From positions 2,046,001 to 2,110,000 of the forward strand of contig NZ_CP061725.1 of NCBI RefSeq assembly GCF_014764405.1: a DNA stretch of 64,000 nucleotides. The letters are read 5' to 3'. A program made the translations under genes and the position numbers. The DNA comes from Micromonospora craniellae (GTDB lineage: Bacteria > Actinomycetota > Actinomycetes > Mycobacteriales > Micromonosporaceae). This document shows positions 39,926 through 49,024 of the stretch, piece by piece (position 1 is the first letter of the stretch; each line of letters begins with the position of its first letter). The notes below the pieces were generated by a model. It was not told the DNA's origin. It was given only the letters and a program-made list of their open reading frames with translations, and did not search any database.

Positions 39926-42667
39926 TCATCCGGCCACCTCCAGGTCGTCCACGTGCAGGTCGTCGGCCTCCAGGGTGCTCAGCTCGGCGGTGCTGGGCGC
40001 GTCCATCTCGGCGATCCGGGCGGCGTGCCGCTCGGTCATCATCTGGAAGACCTTGCGGGCGAACCGGCCGTTGCCGAAGCCCTCGCCCCGCAGAACGCCG
40101 TCGAAGTAGCTGAGCAGCGCGGCGCGACCGCCCTCCGCGACGTGGTACTGGTGCCGGCTCGCCTGCTTCTCCACGATCTGGACCAGTTCCACCGACGAGT
40201 AGTCCTCGAAGCTCAGCGTCCGGGAGAAGCGGGAGGAGAGGCCCGGGTTGGCGGCGACGAACTGCCGCATCTCGTCCGGGTAGCCGGCGACGATCACCAC
40301 CACCTCGTCCCGGTGGTCCTCCATCAGCTTGACCAGCGTCGAGATCGCCTCCTGGCCGAAGTCGGTGCCGCCACCGGTGGGCACCAGGGCGTACGCCTCG
40401 TCGATGAAGAGCACGCCGCCGAGGGCCTTGCGGAAGGCCGCCTGGGTCTTCGGTGCGGTGTGTCCCACGTACTCGCCGACCAGCGTGCCCCGGTCGACCT
40501 CGATCAGATGGCCGCGTTCCAGCATGCCGAGCGCGGCGAGCAACTGCCCGTAGAGCCGGGCCACGGTGGTCTTGCCGGTGCCGGGATTGCCGGCGAAGAC
40601 CAGGTGCCGGGACATCGGCGGCGGCGCGAGACCGGCCTCCCGACGACGTTTGACGGTCTGCACCAGCTTGACCATGGTGCCCACGTCCCGCTTGACCCGG
40701 GCCATCCCGACCAGGTCGTCGAGCTGCGCGAGCAGGTCGGCCAGCTCCGGCACCTTGCTGGAGGCACCGGCTCGCGTCGGGGCGGCGGGGCGGCGCGGAC
40801 CGGCAGCGGCCGGCACCGCGCGGGCGGCGACGGGTTCGGTCGGCAGGGTCGCCTCGGCGACGTCGGTGCTCCAGCACTCCTCGAAGGTCGCCCGGCCCTG
40901 GTCGGTCTGGTCGACGTCGGCCCCGGCGTCGTGCACGTGGCAGCGCAGCAGCGCCGGATCGGCGTCCACGCCGACGTGTACGGCCGGGTAGTCGGTCCGG
41001 GAGATGTCGCAGTCGGTCAGGGTGCCGTGCGCGCCGTCACCCACGTACACGCCGTTCTTGCGGCACTCGCGCACGGTGAGGCTGCGGATCGTCGGCGCGG
41101 CGCCCTCCCAGAGCACCAGTCCGCTGCCGCCGATGTCGGTGATCTCGCACTCTTCGAGCGTCGGCGTGGCGTACGCGTCGACGAGCACCCCGGCCGCGCC
41201 ACAGGAGGCGATCCGACAGTGCCGGGCCAGCAGCGCGGCATGCGGGGCGACCTCGATACCGGTCTGCTCGACGTCGCGGACCTCGCAGTCGGTCAGCAGC
41301 GGCCGGTGCGGGGTGTCCACGCGTACTCCGGCCCGGGAGTCGCTGACGGTCAAGCCGCGCAACTCGGCGTCGGCGCCGCCGTCGATCTGCACCCCGCCGA
41401 GTCCCGCGCCGGTGATCGTGCCGCCCTCCACCCGCAGCAGGGCACGGTCGGAGGCGCGTACCCCGAACTCGGGGGTGTCGGCGATCGTGCACTCGACCAG
41501 CGCGGCGCTGGCCGTGCCGGTGAGGTGCACCGCGCTGTACTCGGAGCGCCGCACCTCGCAGCCGTGCATCAGGATCCGCCCGTCGTCGGCGGCGTAGAGC
41601 CCGTTGGCGGCCGAATCGGCGAAGGCACCGTCGGTGAGGCGGACCTCGGCGCGTTCCCGGACGGCGAGCGCGGTCTGACCGGCCTGGTTGATCCGGCTGC
41701 CGGCCATCGAGAGTCGACTGTCGCCACCGGCCAGCACCCCGGGGCCCCGCGCGGCGTCCACGGTCGACTCGTCCAGGTGCAGGTGGCCGTACCCGGCGAG
41801 GAGCACCCCGGCGGAGGCCGCGCGGCTGATCGTGCACCGTCGGACGAGTACCCCACCGGTCTCGCCGGTCTCCCCGGCGCCCGGCGTTCCGGCGTGTTCC
41901 GGCCGCAGCGGCGGCCACCAGTCCGGGCCGAACGTCGCACTGCCGCTGATCCGGATGCCCTCGGCCGCCAGGTCGTGCAGTTGGCAGTCGGTCAGCCGGG
42001 CCTGCCCACCGCCGCTGACCTCGACGCCCACGCCGCCGCTGGGCCCGATCTCGCAGCGGGTGAGCGTCAGTGTGGCGTTCTCCGCCACCAGCGCGCCACC
42101 GCCGACGCTGCCCATCCGGCTGTCGACCAGGGTCACCTGGGCGCTGCCGGCGGCCTCGACGGCGGCGCCGCCGGTCTCCGTCACCTCGACCGAGGTGCCC
42201 TCCACCGTCGCCTGGTCGGCGACGATGAGCCCGGGCGCCGCCCCGGTACGCAGGATGGCGCAGTCCCGCAGCGTCGCCGACGCGTCCCCGCTGACCTGGA
42301 CCGCGCCTCCGGTGACCGTGGTCGACTCCAACGCGATCCGGCCGGTGGCGGCGACCACCACGGCACCGGAGCCGCTCAACACGAACCCGCGGATCGTGGC
42401 CGACCCGGACCGTACGGCGAGCGCCGGCCCGTGCGGCGCGACCAGTTCGACCGCGCCGCCGTCGTTCTCGGCCACCAGCGTGACGGACTTGTCGACGGTC
42501 AACGACTCGCGGTACACCCCGGCCACCACCGACACCACCCCGCCGTCGCGGGCCGCCCGGATCGCCGAGGAGATGGTGCGGTGCCGACTCCACGGGCGGG
42601 TGGAGACCCGTTCGATCCGGCCGGACGGTGCGCTGGTCGGGGTGGAGACCGCGGGCTGCCCCGTCAC
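39926..42667 (-). CDS. Right-handed beta-helix / EccA-type AAA ATPase fusion
   Basis: 913 residues. Residues about 20-600 are a long series of parallel beta-helix rungs (recurring patterns such as LTDCEVRDVEQTGIEV and LVDAYATPTLEECEITDIGG). Residues about 640-900 are a CbxX/CfqX-type AAA ATPase with Walker A FAGNPGTGKTTVAR near 690, Walker B VLFIDEAYAL near 752 and a sensor/arginine-finger segment FSRTLSFEDY. ESX EccA proteins carry the same ATPase class but with an N-terminal TPR domain; here a beta-helix replaces it. The beta-helix may bind a repetitive or very large partner, possibly the giant protein; that is inference. Start GTG 42667 lies seven bases after the pseudo-mycosin stop. Confidence 0.85.
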   Translation of the reverse strand: MTGQPAVSTPTSAPSGRIERVSTRPWSRHRTISSAIRAARDGGVVSVVAGVYRESLTVDKSVTLVAENDGGAVELVAPHGPALAVRSGSATIRGFVLSGSGAVVVAATGRIALESTTVTGGAVQVSGDASATLRDCAILRTGAAPGLIVADQATVEGTSVEVTETGGAAVEAAGSAQVTLVDSRMGSVGGGALVAENATLTLTRCEIGPSGGVGVEVSGGGQARLTDCQLHDLAAEGIRISGSATFGPDWWPPLRPEHAGTPGAGETGETGGVLVRRCTISRAASAGVLLAGYGHLHLDESTVDAARGPGVLAGGDSRLSMAGSRINQAGQTALAVRERAEVRLTDGAFADSAANGLYAADDGRILMHGCEVRRSEYSAVHLTGTASAALVECTIADTPEFGVRASDRALLRVEGGTITGAGLGGVQIDGGADAELRGLTVSDSRAGVRVDTPHRPLLTDCEVRDVEQTGIEVAPHAALLARHCRIASCGAAGVLVDAYATPTLEECEITDIGGSGLVLWEGAAPTIRSLTVRECRKNGVYVGDGAHGTLTDCDISRTDYPAVHVGVDADPALLRCHVHDAGADVDQTDQGRATFEECWSTDVAEATLPTEPVAARAVPAAAGPRRPAAPTRAGASSKVPELADLLAQLDDLVGMARVKRDVGTMVKLVQTVKRRREAGLAPPPMSRHLVFAGNPGTGKTTVARLYGQLLAALGMLERGHLIEVDRGTLVGEYVGHTAPKTQAAFRKALGGVLFIDEAYALVPTGGGTDFGQEAISTLVKLMEDHRDEVVVIVAGYPDEMRQFVAANPGLSSRFSRTLSFEDYSSVELVQIVEKQASRHQYHVAEGGRAALLSYFDGVLRGEGFGNGRFARKVFQMMTERHAARIAEMDAPSTAELSTLEADDLHVDDLEVAG

Positions 42668-42674
42668 TGGGCGA

Positions 42675-44279
42675 TCACCTCAACCGCTGTGGATCGGAGT
42701 GGTCGGTCGGACGGTTCGCGGGCGGGTCGAACTCCGGTTCGGGATCCTTGCGGTCGTCGGAGCGCAGCACGGTACGCAGCCGGAACACCGACAGCGCCGT
42801 GACGGCCACCAGCACCAAGCCGATGAGCACGAAGATCGCCACCTGGCCACCGCTGGTCGACGATCCGCTGTCATCGGCGGACGGGCCGTTCGGGGCAGCC
42901 GCCCCTCCGTCGTTCTCCATCGCGGCGCTCACCGAGGTGAACGGGTCGATGACGCCGTCGCCGTAGGAGGCGGGGTCCTCCGGGGTGTCGGCGGTCCGGC
43001 TGGCCGTGCTCCGGATCCGTTCGGTCACCTGAGCGGCCGAGAGGTTCGGGTACGCGGACCGCACCAGGGCGGCCTGGCCGGCCGTGTAGGCGACCGCGTA
43101 CTGGGTGCCGCTGCCGACGAAGTCACCCGCTCCGCCGATCCCGAGGCTGGCCACGTCCACGCCGGGGGCGACGACGTCCACCCCGCCGGCGCGGTAGCTG
43201 TCCGCCATCTTGCCGTCCCCGCCGATGCCACCGACCCGCAACATGCCCTGCTCCGGCAGCCCCGACTCCGGGTCGCTCGACTCCAGGTCGGCGGCGGAGA
43301 CCACCACGATGTCGTGCTTGACCGCGGTGGCGATCGCCTCGGCGACCGCCGGGACGTTGGGGTCCACGTACGACCCGAGCGCGATCACGGTGGCACCGGC
43401 GGCCACCGCCACCTCGATGCCGGCCGCCTGGTCCGCCGGCTGCGCCTCGGCCTTGGTGGTGACCACCCGGATCGGCATCACGGTCGCCTCCGGAGCCACC
43501 CCCGTCACCTTGCGCTTCGAGCCGGACTGGGCGATGGCGATACCGGCCATCGCGGTGCCGGTGCCGAGGCAGTCGACGTCGCCCCGGCCGCTGCCGGCCA
43601 CCACGTCCATGCCCTGGGTGACCCGGCCACGCAACTCGGCGAGGCTGCCGTCCACCCCGGAGTCCACGATCGCGATCATCTGGCCCTCACCGCGGCTGCG
43701 GGACCACGCCCGCTCCGGCGACATGCGCCGCTCCGCCCAGTCCGCACGGTCCTTGTCACCGCGCGATGCCGCCGATCCGCACTTGGCGCCCCCGGCACCG
43801 GAGTTCTTGGTGCCGCTCGGGCTCGGGCTGGGGCTGGGGCTGGCACCGATGGTGGGGCGGATCAACGGAGTACCGGCAGGTGGCGCGGCGGACGCTCCCG
43901 GTGAAGGTGAACGGGTGCTCGGGGGTGCCGGAGACGGTAGCGAGCCGTACTCGACCCCGCTGCCGACCGCGTCCCACGGCAGCACGAGACGCCAACCGGC
44001 GCGCAGCTGACTCGGGTCGGTGAGGGCGCCGCCGCCAGGCTGTGCCCGTCCGACGTTCAGGTTGAAGATCTCTTCCGCACGGTCCCGGCTGCCGAGGAAG
44101 CGCTCGGCGATGTCGCGCAGGCCCTCCGGCTTGCCTGCGTAGGCGGACTCCACCGTGTAGTACTTGACGTACGGTGCGGCCTGGGCGCGGGCCGGCAGGA
44201 CGGGCAGCGCGGCCAGCAGTACGCCGAGCACCACCACCACGTACCGTCCCACCCGTGACGGGTACCGGCTGACCAACAT
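42675..44279 (-). CDS. Mycosin-like S8 protein with degenerate active site
   Basis: 534 residues: signal peptide (1-35), a LysM-like domain (about 37-105, VKYYTVESAYAGKPEG...LRAGWRLVLP), a Pro/Ser linker, a subtilisin-fold domain (about 190-460) and a C-terminal membrane helix (about 485-507) with a short cytosolic tail. This matches MycP, the ESX-associated membrane protease. Of the catalytic triad only Asp206 (IAIVDSGVDG) is kept. The His of G-H-G-T is Thr240 (CLGTGTAMAG), the Ser of G-T-S is Gln393 (GSGTQYAVAY), and the oxyanion Asn region reads VIALGSYV. It should therefore be proteolytically inactive and act structurally. ATG 44279 is preferred to the upstream GTG 44321 because it begins the signal peptide. 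Confidence 0.85.
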   Translation of the reverse strand: MLVSRYPSRVGRYVVVVLGVLLAALPVLPARAQAAPYVKYYTVESAYAGKPEGLRDIAERFLGSRDRAEEIFNLNVGRAQPGGGALTDPSQLRAGWRLVLPWDAVGSGVEYGSLPSPAPPSTRSPSPGASAAPPAGTPLIRPTIGASPSPSPSPSGTKNSGAGGAKCGSAASRGDKDRADWAERRMSPERAWSRSRGEGQMIAIVDSGVDGSLAELRGRVTQGMDVVAGSGRGDVDCLGTGTAMAGIAIAQSGSKRKVTGVAPEATVMPIRVVTTKAEAQPADQAAGIEVAVAAGATVIALGSYVDPNVPAVAEAIATAVKHDIVVVSAADLESSDPESGLPEQGMLRVGGIGGDGKMADSYRAGGVDVVAPGVDVASLGIGGAGDFVGSGTQYAVAYTAGQAALVRSAYPNLSAAQVTERIRSTASRTADTPEDPASYGDGVIDPFTSVSAAMENDGGAAAPNGPSADDSGSSTSGGQVAIFVLIGLVLVAVTALSVFRLRTVLRSDDRKDPEPEFDPPANRPTDHSDPQRLR

Positions 44280-44379
44280 CTCCCTCGCCCCCTCGTCGTG
44301 CCCGTCCCGGTGCGGACTCACGACTCCACGACGGTCCCGACCGCCGTGTCGTTCAGCCGCCGCGTCGGGAGTTTGGCGG

Positions 44380-44934
44380 TCACGCCGCCAGTTCGGCGGG
44401 CTCCCCGATGATGCCCCGGGCGGCGCGCAGAGCGTAGAACGACCGCGACCGCACGGTCCCCTCCGGGATGCCGATCCGGGCCGCCGCCTCGGCCACCGAC
44501 ACGTCGCCGTAGTAGAGCTCGACCAGCACCGCCCGGTGTTCCGGGGTGAGCTTGCGCAGCACGTCGGCCAGGGCGAACCGGTCGAGCAGGCCGTCGAACT
44601 CGTCGTCCGGCGAGTGGGCCCAGGTCACGTCCATCCCGTAGACCTCGGTCGGGCGGGCGGCCCGGGCGCGGGCCACGTCGATCGAGAGGTTCCGCGCCAC
44701 GATGAACAGCCACCGGCGGATCGTGGCGTCGTCGGCGGGCAGTTCGCTCAGCCGGGACCAGGCCCGCAGCATGGTCTCCTGCAACAGGTCCTCGGCGAGT
44801 TGGCCCTGTCCCCGGGTCAGCCGGAGAAGGTAGTAGTACAACGGCTGGGCGTTCGCCGCGAAGACGCGACGCATCCGATCTTCGAGGTCGGCATCAGCCT
44901 CGACCCGCTCCTGCACACTCACGTTGGCACCCAT
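44380..44934 (-). CDS. ECF-type sigma-70 factor
   Basis: 184 residues with sigma region 2 (LYYYLLRLTRGQGQLAEDLLQETMLRAWSR, about 25-60, in which the core-binding and -10 segments are recognisable) and region 4 (LVELYYGDVSVAEAAARIGIPEGTVRSRSF, about 130-160, an HTH). No anti-sigma factor gene is adjacent. ATG 44934 follows GGAGGG by about eight bases. The gene is 100 bases upstream of the pseudo-mycosin gene on the same strand, so it may drive the downstream T7SS-like genes; this is inferred from position. Confidence 0.88.
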   Translation of the reverse strand: MGANVSVQERVEADADLEDRMRRVFAANAQPLYYYLLRLTRGQGQLAEDLLQETMLRAWSRLSELPADDATIRRWLFIVARNLSIDVARARAARPTEVYGMDVTWAHSPDDEFDGLLDRFALADVLRKLTPEHRAVLVELYYGDVSVAEAAARIGIPEGTVRSRSFYALRAARGIIGEPAELAA

Positions 44935-45086
44935 CGTTGCAGCCCTCCCCAGGACCGGACCTTTCCCCAGCACCGCTCAAACGGGACGCTAGTGATCCGG
45001 GCCGCGGGCGGCGTGAGCCGAAGGACTCAGTGGGGCCCAGGTCTGGTCCCGGCAGCGCAGTCCGGCCGGGTCGGGACGGCGCTGCC

Positions 45087-48000
45087 CTACCGGGTCGGGG
45101 CGGTGCTGCCCGGCCGGGTCGTGGCATCCGCCCGGCTGGCGAGGAAGTCGGCCAGCGACATCTCCGGTTCACCCACCGTCCGCCAGCCGAGCCGGCCCGC
45201 CGAGAGCAGCCGTACGACCTCGACCTGCGCGTTGGCCTCGCGGGGCAGCAGCAGGCTCGCTCCGGCCTCCAGCATCGAGCCGGCCGCCGAGTGGATCTGC
45301 GGCAGGTCGCCGATCTGCGCCACGGTCGCCCGGACGTCGACGGCACACCGCCACGGCACCCGCAACTGCACCAGCATCCGGCCCTGACGGGCTCGTGGCC
45401 GGTTGCGCAGCAGCACCAGGCCCTGGTTCGGGGTCGCCGACCCGGGGTCGCGCACCAGCGCGTAGGCGAGCGCATCGGCGTCGTACGGCCAGCGCGGCAG
45501 GTCGGCCGGCAACCCCTCGATGCCGTGTGCCGCACCGGTGCAGCGCAGCGCCAGCGGAGGCGTGGACTCGGCGACCGCCTGGGGGGCGTACTGTCCCGAC
45601 GCGTCGACACCGTAACCGGCGACGAGCCGGGTACGGCCCAGCAGACCGCCCGGGAGCAGGTACGACTCGTCCCGGTCGACGAGCAGCTCGTGCAGGGCCG
45701 GCGGCTCGTGCACGGTGATCGAGGACATGTCCACCGCGCCACCGGCGAGGACGCGTACCCTCAGCAGGTGCTCGTCCGCGCGCAGCGCGGCGGGCACCGG
45801 CGGACGGAGCGTGCCGACCAGGAACAGGTTCGAGGTGGGTACGCCGGTGCCGGTGGCGTCGGCCGGCGAACAGCCGGCGACCACGTACAGCTCGACCGGC
45901 TCGGCGTTCACCGTGGGCCGCTCGGCGATCCAGTAGCTCGCGTGCGAGACCGGCCGGCGGACGGTACCGAGCCGGGGGGCGGCACTGACCGGAAGTTCGA
46001 GCCCACCCGGCGGGGCGGGCCCGACGGGACGCCCGGGCACTGCCCCCGGACCGCGTTCCAGAGCCGGACCAGCAGCGGAAGGTAGCTCCTGGTCGTGGCC
46101 GACGCCGGGTCCGGCACTCGGCTGCGGCCCGATGCTCGGCGGCGACCCGGCGACCGCGCGCGGTCCCACCACCGGCCCGACCACCGGTCGCGGCGGGGCG
46201 ATCTGCCGCTCGACGCGCCTCGGCTCGGTCCGGTGGGGCTGGGCCCAGCCGCCCGTCCGGTTCGGCGGCGGAGGTGCTGGTGGCGGCGGAGGTGGTGCGG
46301 CCGACGACAGCTCCGGGAACGAGTCGGCCGCAGCGGGCCCGGCGGGCGACGAGGGTGCCACAGCCGGTACGGGAAGCGGCGGCACGGGCGGCGGAAGGGC
46401 GGCGTGCACCGGGACCGGCGACACCGGGCCCGAGGTCACCACCGGCGTACGCCCCGCCGACGGCGGACCCGGGTACGCCCGGGCGTCGGAAGCCGGGGGC
46501 GCAGCGGACAGCCCGGGCTCGCCCGCCTGCTGCCGGTCGGCCGACGGCGTCGCCCCGGTCGCGGCGCTCCGCTGCCCGGCATCCGGGTCGGTGTCGGTCG
46601 GCTCCGGCATGCGTCCGCGCACCGGACGCCGGGGCCCGAGCTGCTCGGGCACCGGACGCCGCGCCGTCGACGACGTCGCCGGACGACCGGTGCCGGACGG
46701 ACGATCGGCGGCTGCCGGTCGGCCGCTGCTCTCGGCCGTCACCAGCACACCGTCGTCGCTCTGCCAACGCCGCTGCGAGTCGTCCAGGTCGAGGCGCTGC
46801 CAGTCGACCGGACGGCCCCGGTCGTCGACCGCCCGGGCCGTACCGTCGACGGTGTCGAACGCGGCCTCCGGCGGCAGCACCCACACCTCGGCGCGAAGTC
46901 CCTCGACCAACCGGCTGCCGTAGCGGCGCACCCCGGCCTCGGCGGAGGCCGGGTAGCTGGCCAGCAGCAGCAGGTCCTCCCCCTGCCAACCGGCCGTACG
47001 GAGCATCCGTTGCAGTACCCGTGGCCCGAGCGCGTGCGGCCCGGAGTCGGCGTACTGCACCGCCCACCGGCCGTCGTTGAGAATGGTCAGGTCGATCCGG
47101 AACAGCCCGTGCTGGGCCCGCAGACTGCTGTACCGCGAGTTCATCGCCCGCTGCCGCGCAGGCGCGACGCTGACCAGCGGCGCACCCGGGTAGGGGGTGA
47201 CGACCATCCGCCCGGCCGGTGACAGTCGGCCGTCCTGGTCCGGTTCGAAGCGCGGCGAGCCGGCCATCGGGGGCAGGTAGGTACGCCACTCGGCCGGCCC
47301 ACCCGCCCGGTCCACCGCGCTCAGGTCCTGGCAGCTCTCCAGGATCTCCAGAGCAGAGGTACGCTCCGGTGCCCAGACGATCGCCCCGGTGTTCTTTGCG
47401 AACGCGGTCAGGTTGGCGTGCAGACGCTGCCGCTCCTCCGGGTCGGAGGGCCAGTGCAACCACATCCGGATCTCACTGCCGTAGAGCGGGACGTCGGAGA
47501 GGGCCGCGGCGAGCTGACGCCCACCGGTCACCTGGTAGGAGCCGGTGTAGTCGCCGACCACGAAGCCGCCGCCACGGACCGACACCCCGATCGTGGTCAG
47601 TTCCGGGTGCCCCGGGGCCAGGTCCACCGCAGCGGCCCGGCGGGCCACGAAATCGGCCCGGGTGGCCAACGTGAGCCCACCGGGCAGCGGCGCGGCGACG
47701 ACACCGGACCGGGGACGCAGCACGCCGCCCGTCGTCTCGTACCAGCCGGGCAGGTCGGTGGCCATCGCCGGAGGTTGGACGACGAGCCATTCCGCCGGTC
47801 GCCCGGTACGGGCGTCGACCAGGCTGGGCTCCGGCTCGCGGTCGCCGTCGTAACGCAGCACACTGCCGATCGGGCTGATCAGCACGTCCCGACCGAGGAT
47901 CCCCGCCAGCTCGGCGAAGATCTCCACGTGCGCCTCGGCGCCGTCCATCATGATCCGTACGTCGTCGCCGGCCCCACCGCCACGGCGGACCAGGTCGGCG

Positions 48001-48152
48001 AGATGTGCGGCGTCGAGCGGCGTCCCGCTGCCGCGCACGGCGACCGGCATGCCGTCCGGGCCGGTACGCAGCCAGATGTCGTAGAGCCCGTCGATCCGCC
48101 GGTGCTCCGGGCACCCCCGGGTAGCCGGTGTCGGCGGCAGCCTGCCGGTCAT
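45087..48152 (-). CDS. 1,021-aa proline-rich protein of the T7SS-like locus
   Basis: I do not recognise the family. Residues 1-480 are globular, with repeated alpha/beta modules (DDVRIMMDGAEAHVEIFAEL, then RDVLISPIGSVLRYDGD; also FRIDLTILNDGRWAVQYAD). Residues about 480-740 are a disordered Pro/Ala/Ser-rich linker that includes a run of prolines (APPPPPPAPPPP). The last 280 residues are globular, with VELYVVAGCSPADATGTGVP and a C-terminal VVRLLSAGRLGWRTVGEPEM. No membrane helix or signal peptide is seen. ATG 48152 is the last in-frame ATG before homology-like sequence. It is divergent from the luxR-type gene and upstream of the sigma factor, so it probably belongs to the giant-protein locus. 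Confidence 0.75.
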   Translation of the reverse strand: MTGRLPPTPATRGCPEHRRIDGLYDIWLRTGPDGMPVAVRGSGTPLDAAHLADLVRRGGGAGDDVRIMMDGAEAHVEIFAELAGILGRDVLISPIGSVLRYDGDREPEPSLVDARTGRPAEWLVVQPPAMATDLPGWYETTGGVLRPRSGVVAAPLPGGLTLATRADFVARRAAAVDLAPGHPELTTIGVSVRGGGFVVGDYTGSYQVTGGRQLAAALSDVPLYGSEIRMWLHWPSDPEERQRLHANLTAFAKNTGAIVWAPERTSALEILESCQDLSAVDRAGGPAEWRTYLPPMAGSPRFEPDQDGRLSPAGRMVVTPYPGAPLVSVAPARQRAMNSRYSSLRAQHGLFRIDLTILNDGRWAVQYADSGPHALGPRVLQRMLRTAGWQGEDLLLLASYPASAEAGVRRYGSRLVEGLRAEVWVLPPEAAFDTVDGTARAVDDRGRPVDWQRLDLDDSQRRWQSDDGVLVTAESSGRPAAADRPSGTGRPATSSTARRPVPEQLGPRRPVRGRMPEPTDTDPDAGQRSAATGATPSADRQQAGEPGLSAAPPASDARAYPGPPSAGRTPVVTSGPVSPVPVHAALPPPVPPLPVPAVAPSSPAGPAAADSFPELSSAAPPPPPPAPPPPNRTGGWAQPHRTEPRRVERQIAPPRPVVGPVVGPRAVAGSPPSIGPQPSAGPGVGHDQELPSAAGPALERGPGAVPGRPVGPAPPGGLELPVSAAPRLGTVRRPVSHASYWIAERPTVNAEPVELYVVAGCSPADATGTGVPTSNLFLVGTLRPPVPAALRADEHLLRVRVLAGGAVDMSSITVHEPPALHELLVDRDESYLLPGGLLGRTRLVAGYGVDASGQYAPQAVAESTPPLALRCTGAAHGIEGLPADLPRWPYDADALAYALVRDPGSATPNQGLVLLRNRPRARQGRMLVQLRVPWRCAVDVRATVAQIGDLPQIHSAAGSMLEAGASLLLPREANAQVEVVRLLSAGRLGWRTVGEPEMSLADFLASRADATTRPGSTAPTR

Positions 48153-48315
48153 GACGCTCGTCCGTTCCTCGATGTCCCCCCTTGCACGTCCTCTCAACGG
48201 ACGGCGGCACCTGGTTTTCTCAATCCGACGTCGGCGAGTCCGTGCCATCACCGCACTGAACACGGCGAGTCCCGCGTCCGTCGTGGGATGCACCGGGCAG
48301 AGAAGGGGAACGGCA

Positions 48316-49014
48316 ATGGAACAGAATCTGGGTACGGTCGCGATCGTGTGCGACCAGCCGTTGTCGCGGGTCGGGATGGAGCGGCTGGTGCAGGACGAGC
48401 CGGGGCTCGCGCTCGGCCCCTCGGTCGCCTCGGTCGGCGAGTTGGAGCAGGCCGGACCGGCCGACTACCGGGTGATCTTCATCGACCTGCCGGCGCTGCC
48501 CGGCGGGACCGTGCTGGAGCTGATCGGGAAGCTGGCCACCCGTGGTGCGCCGCTGGTCTGCGCCACCTGGGAGCAGCCGCCGGGCCTGCTCTCCGCCGTC
48601 CGGGCCGGCGCCCGAGGCGTGATCACCCGGTACGCCGAGCAACCCGACGTACGCCTGGCGTTGCGGGTGGTCGCCACCGGCGGGCTGCACATCGGCGCGG
48701 AGCTGGCCGACCGGTTCGCGACGGACCTGTCGCGCCCGGCGGACGCCGACGAGAACGGCCTGGCCCCGCGCGAGGTGGAGACGCTGCGCTGGATCGCGCT
48801 CGGGCTCACCCACGCGCAGATCGCCACCCGGATGGGCCTGTCCCAGGCGACCGTGAACACGTACGCCAAGCGGATCCGGGCCAAGCTCAACGTGACCAAC
48901 AAGGCGGAGCTGACCCGGATGGCGATCGAGCTGGGTCATGTGGCCCAGGGACGCGTCGCACACGGTCGGCTGTCCCACGGCCACCTGACCCACGGCTGGC
49001 GCGCCGCCTCGTAG
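48316..49014 (+). CDS. LuxR/NarL-type response regulator
   Basis: 232 residues. The N-terminal receiver-like domain (TVAIVCDQPLSRVGMERLVQ, with VIFIDLPALPGG holding the phospho-acceptor-position Asp) is followed by a LuxR HTH (LAPREVETLRWIALGLTHAQ, then ATRMGLSQATVNTYAKRIRAKL). The tail is His-rich (HGRLSHGHLTHG). No histidine kinase gene is nearby, and the receiver's conserved Lys is not obvious, so it may be an orphan or pseudo-receiver. It is the only plus-strand gene inside the T7SS-like locus and is divergent from the 1,021-aa gene, so it is a candidate regulator of the locus. Confidence 0.87.
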   Translation: MEQNLGTVAIVCDQPLSRVGMERLVQDEPGLALGPSVASVGELEQAGPADYRVIFIDLPALPGGTVLELIGKLATRGAPLVCATWEQPPGLLSAVRAGARGVITRYAEQPDVRLALRVVATGGLHIGAELADRFATDLSRPADADENGLAPREVETLRWIALGLTHAQIATRMGLSQATVNTYAKRIRAKLNVTNKAELTRMAIELGHVAQGRVAHGRLSHGHLTHGWRAAS

Positions 49015-49024
49015 CCCCCTCCAC

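Noticed and set aside
38033..42802. A 1,589-aa open frame on the plus strand
   Set aside because: It is antisense to eccD and the beta-helix/AAA gene, both of which have recognisable domains and ribosome sites; the plus-strand product is low-complexity.
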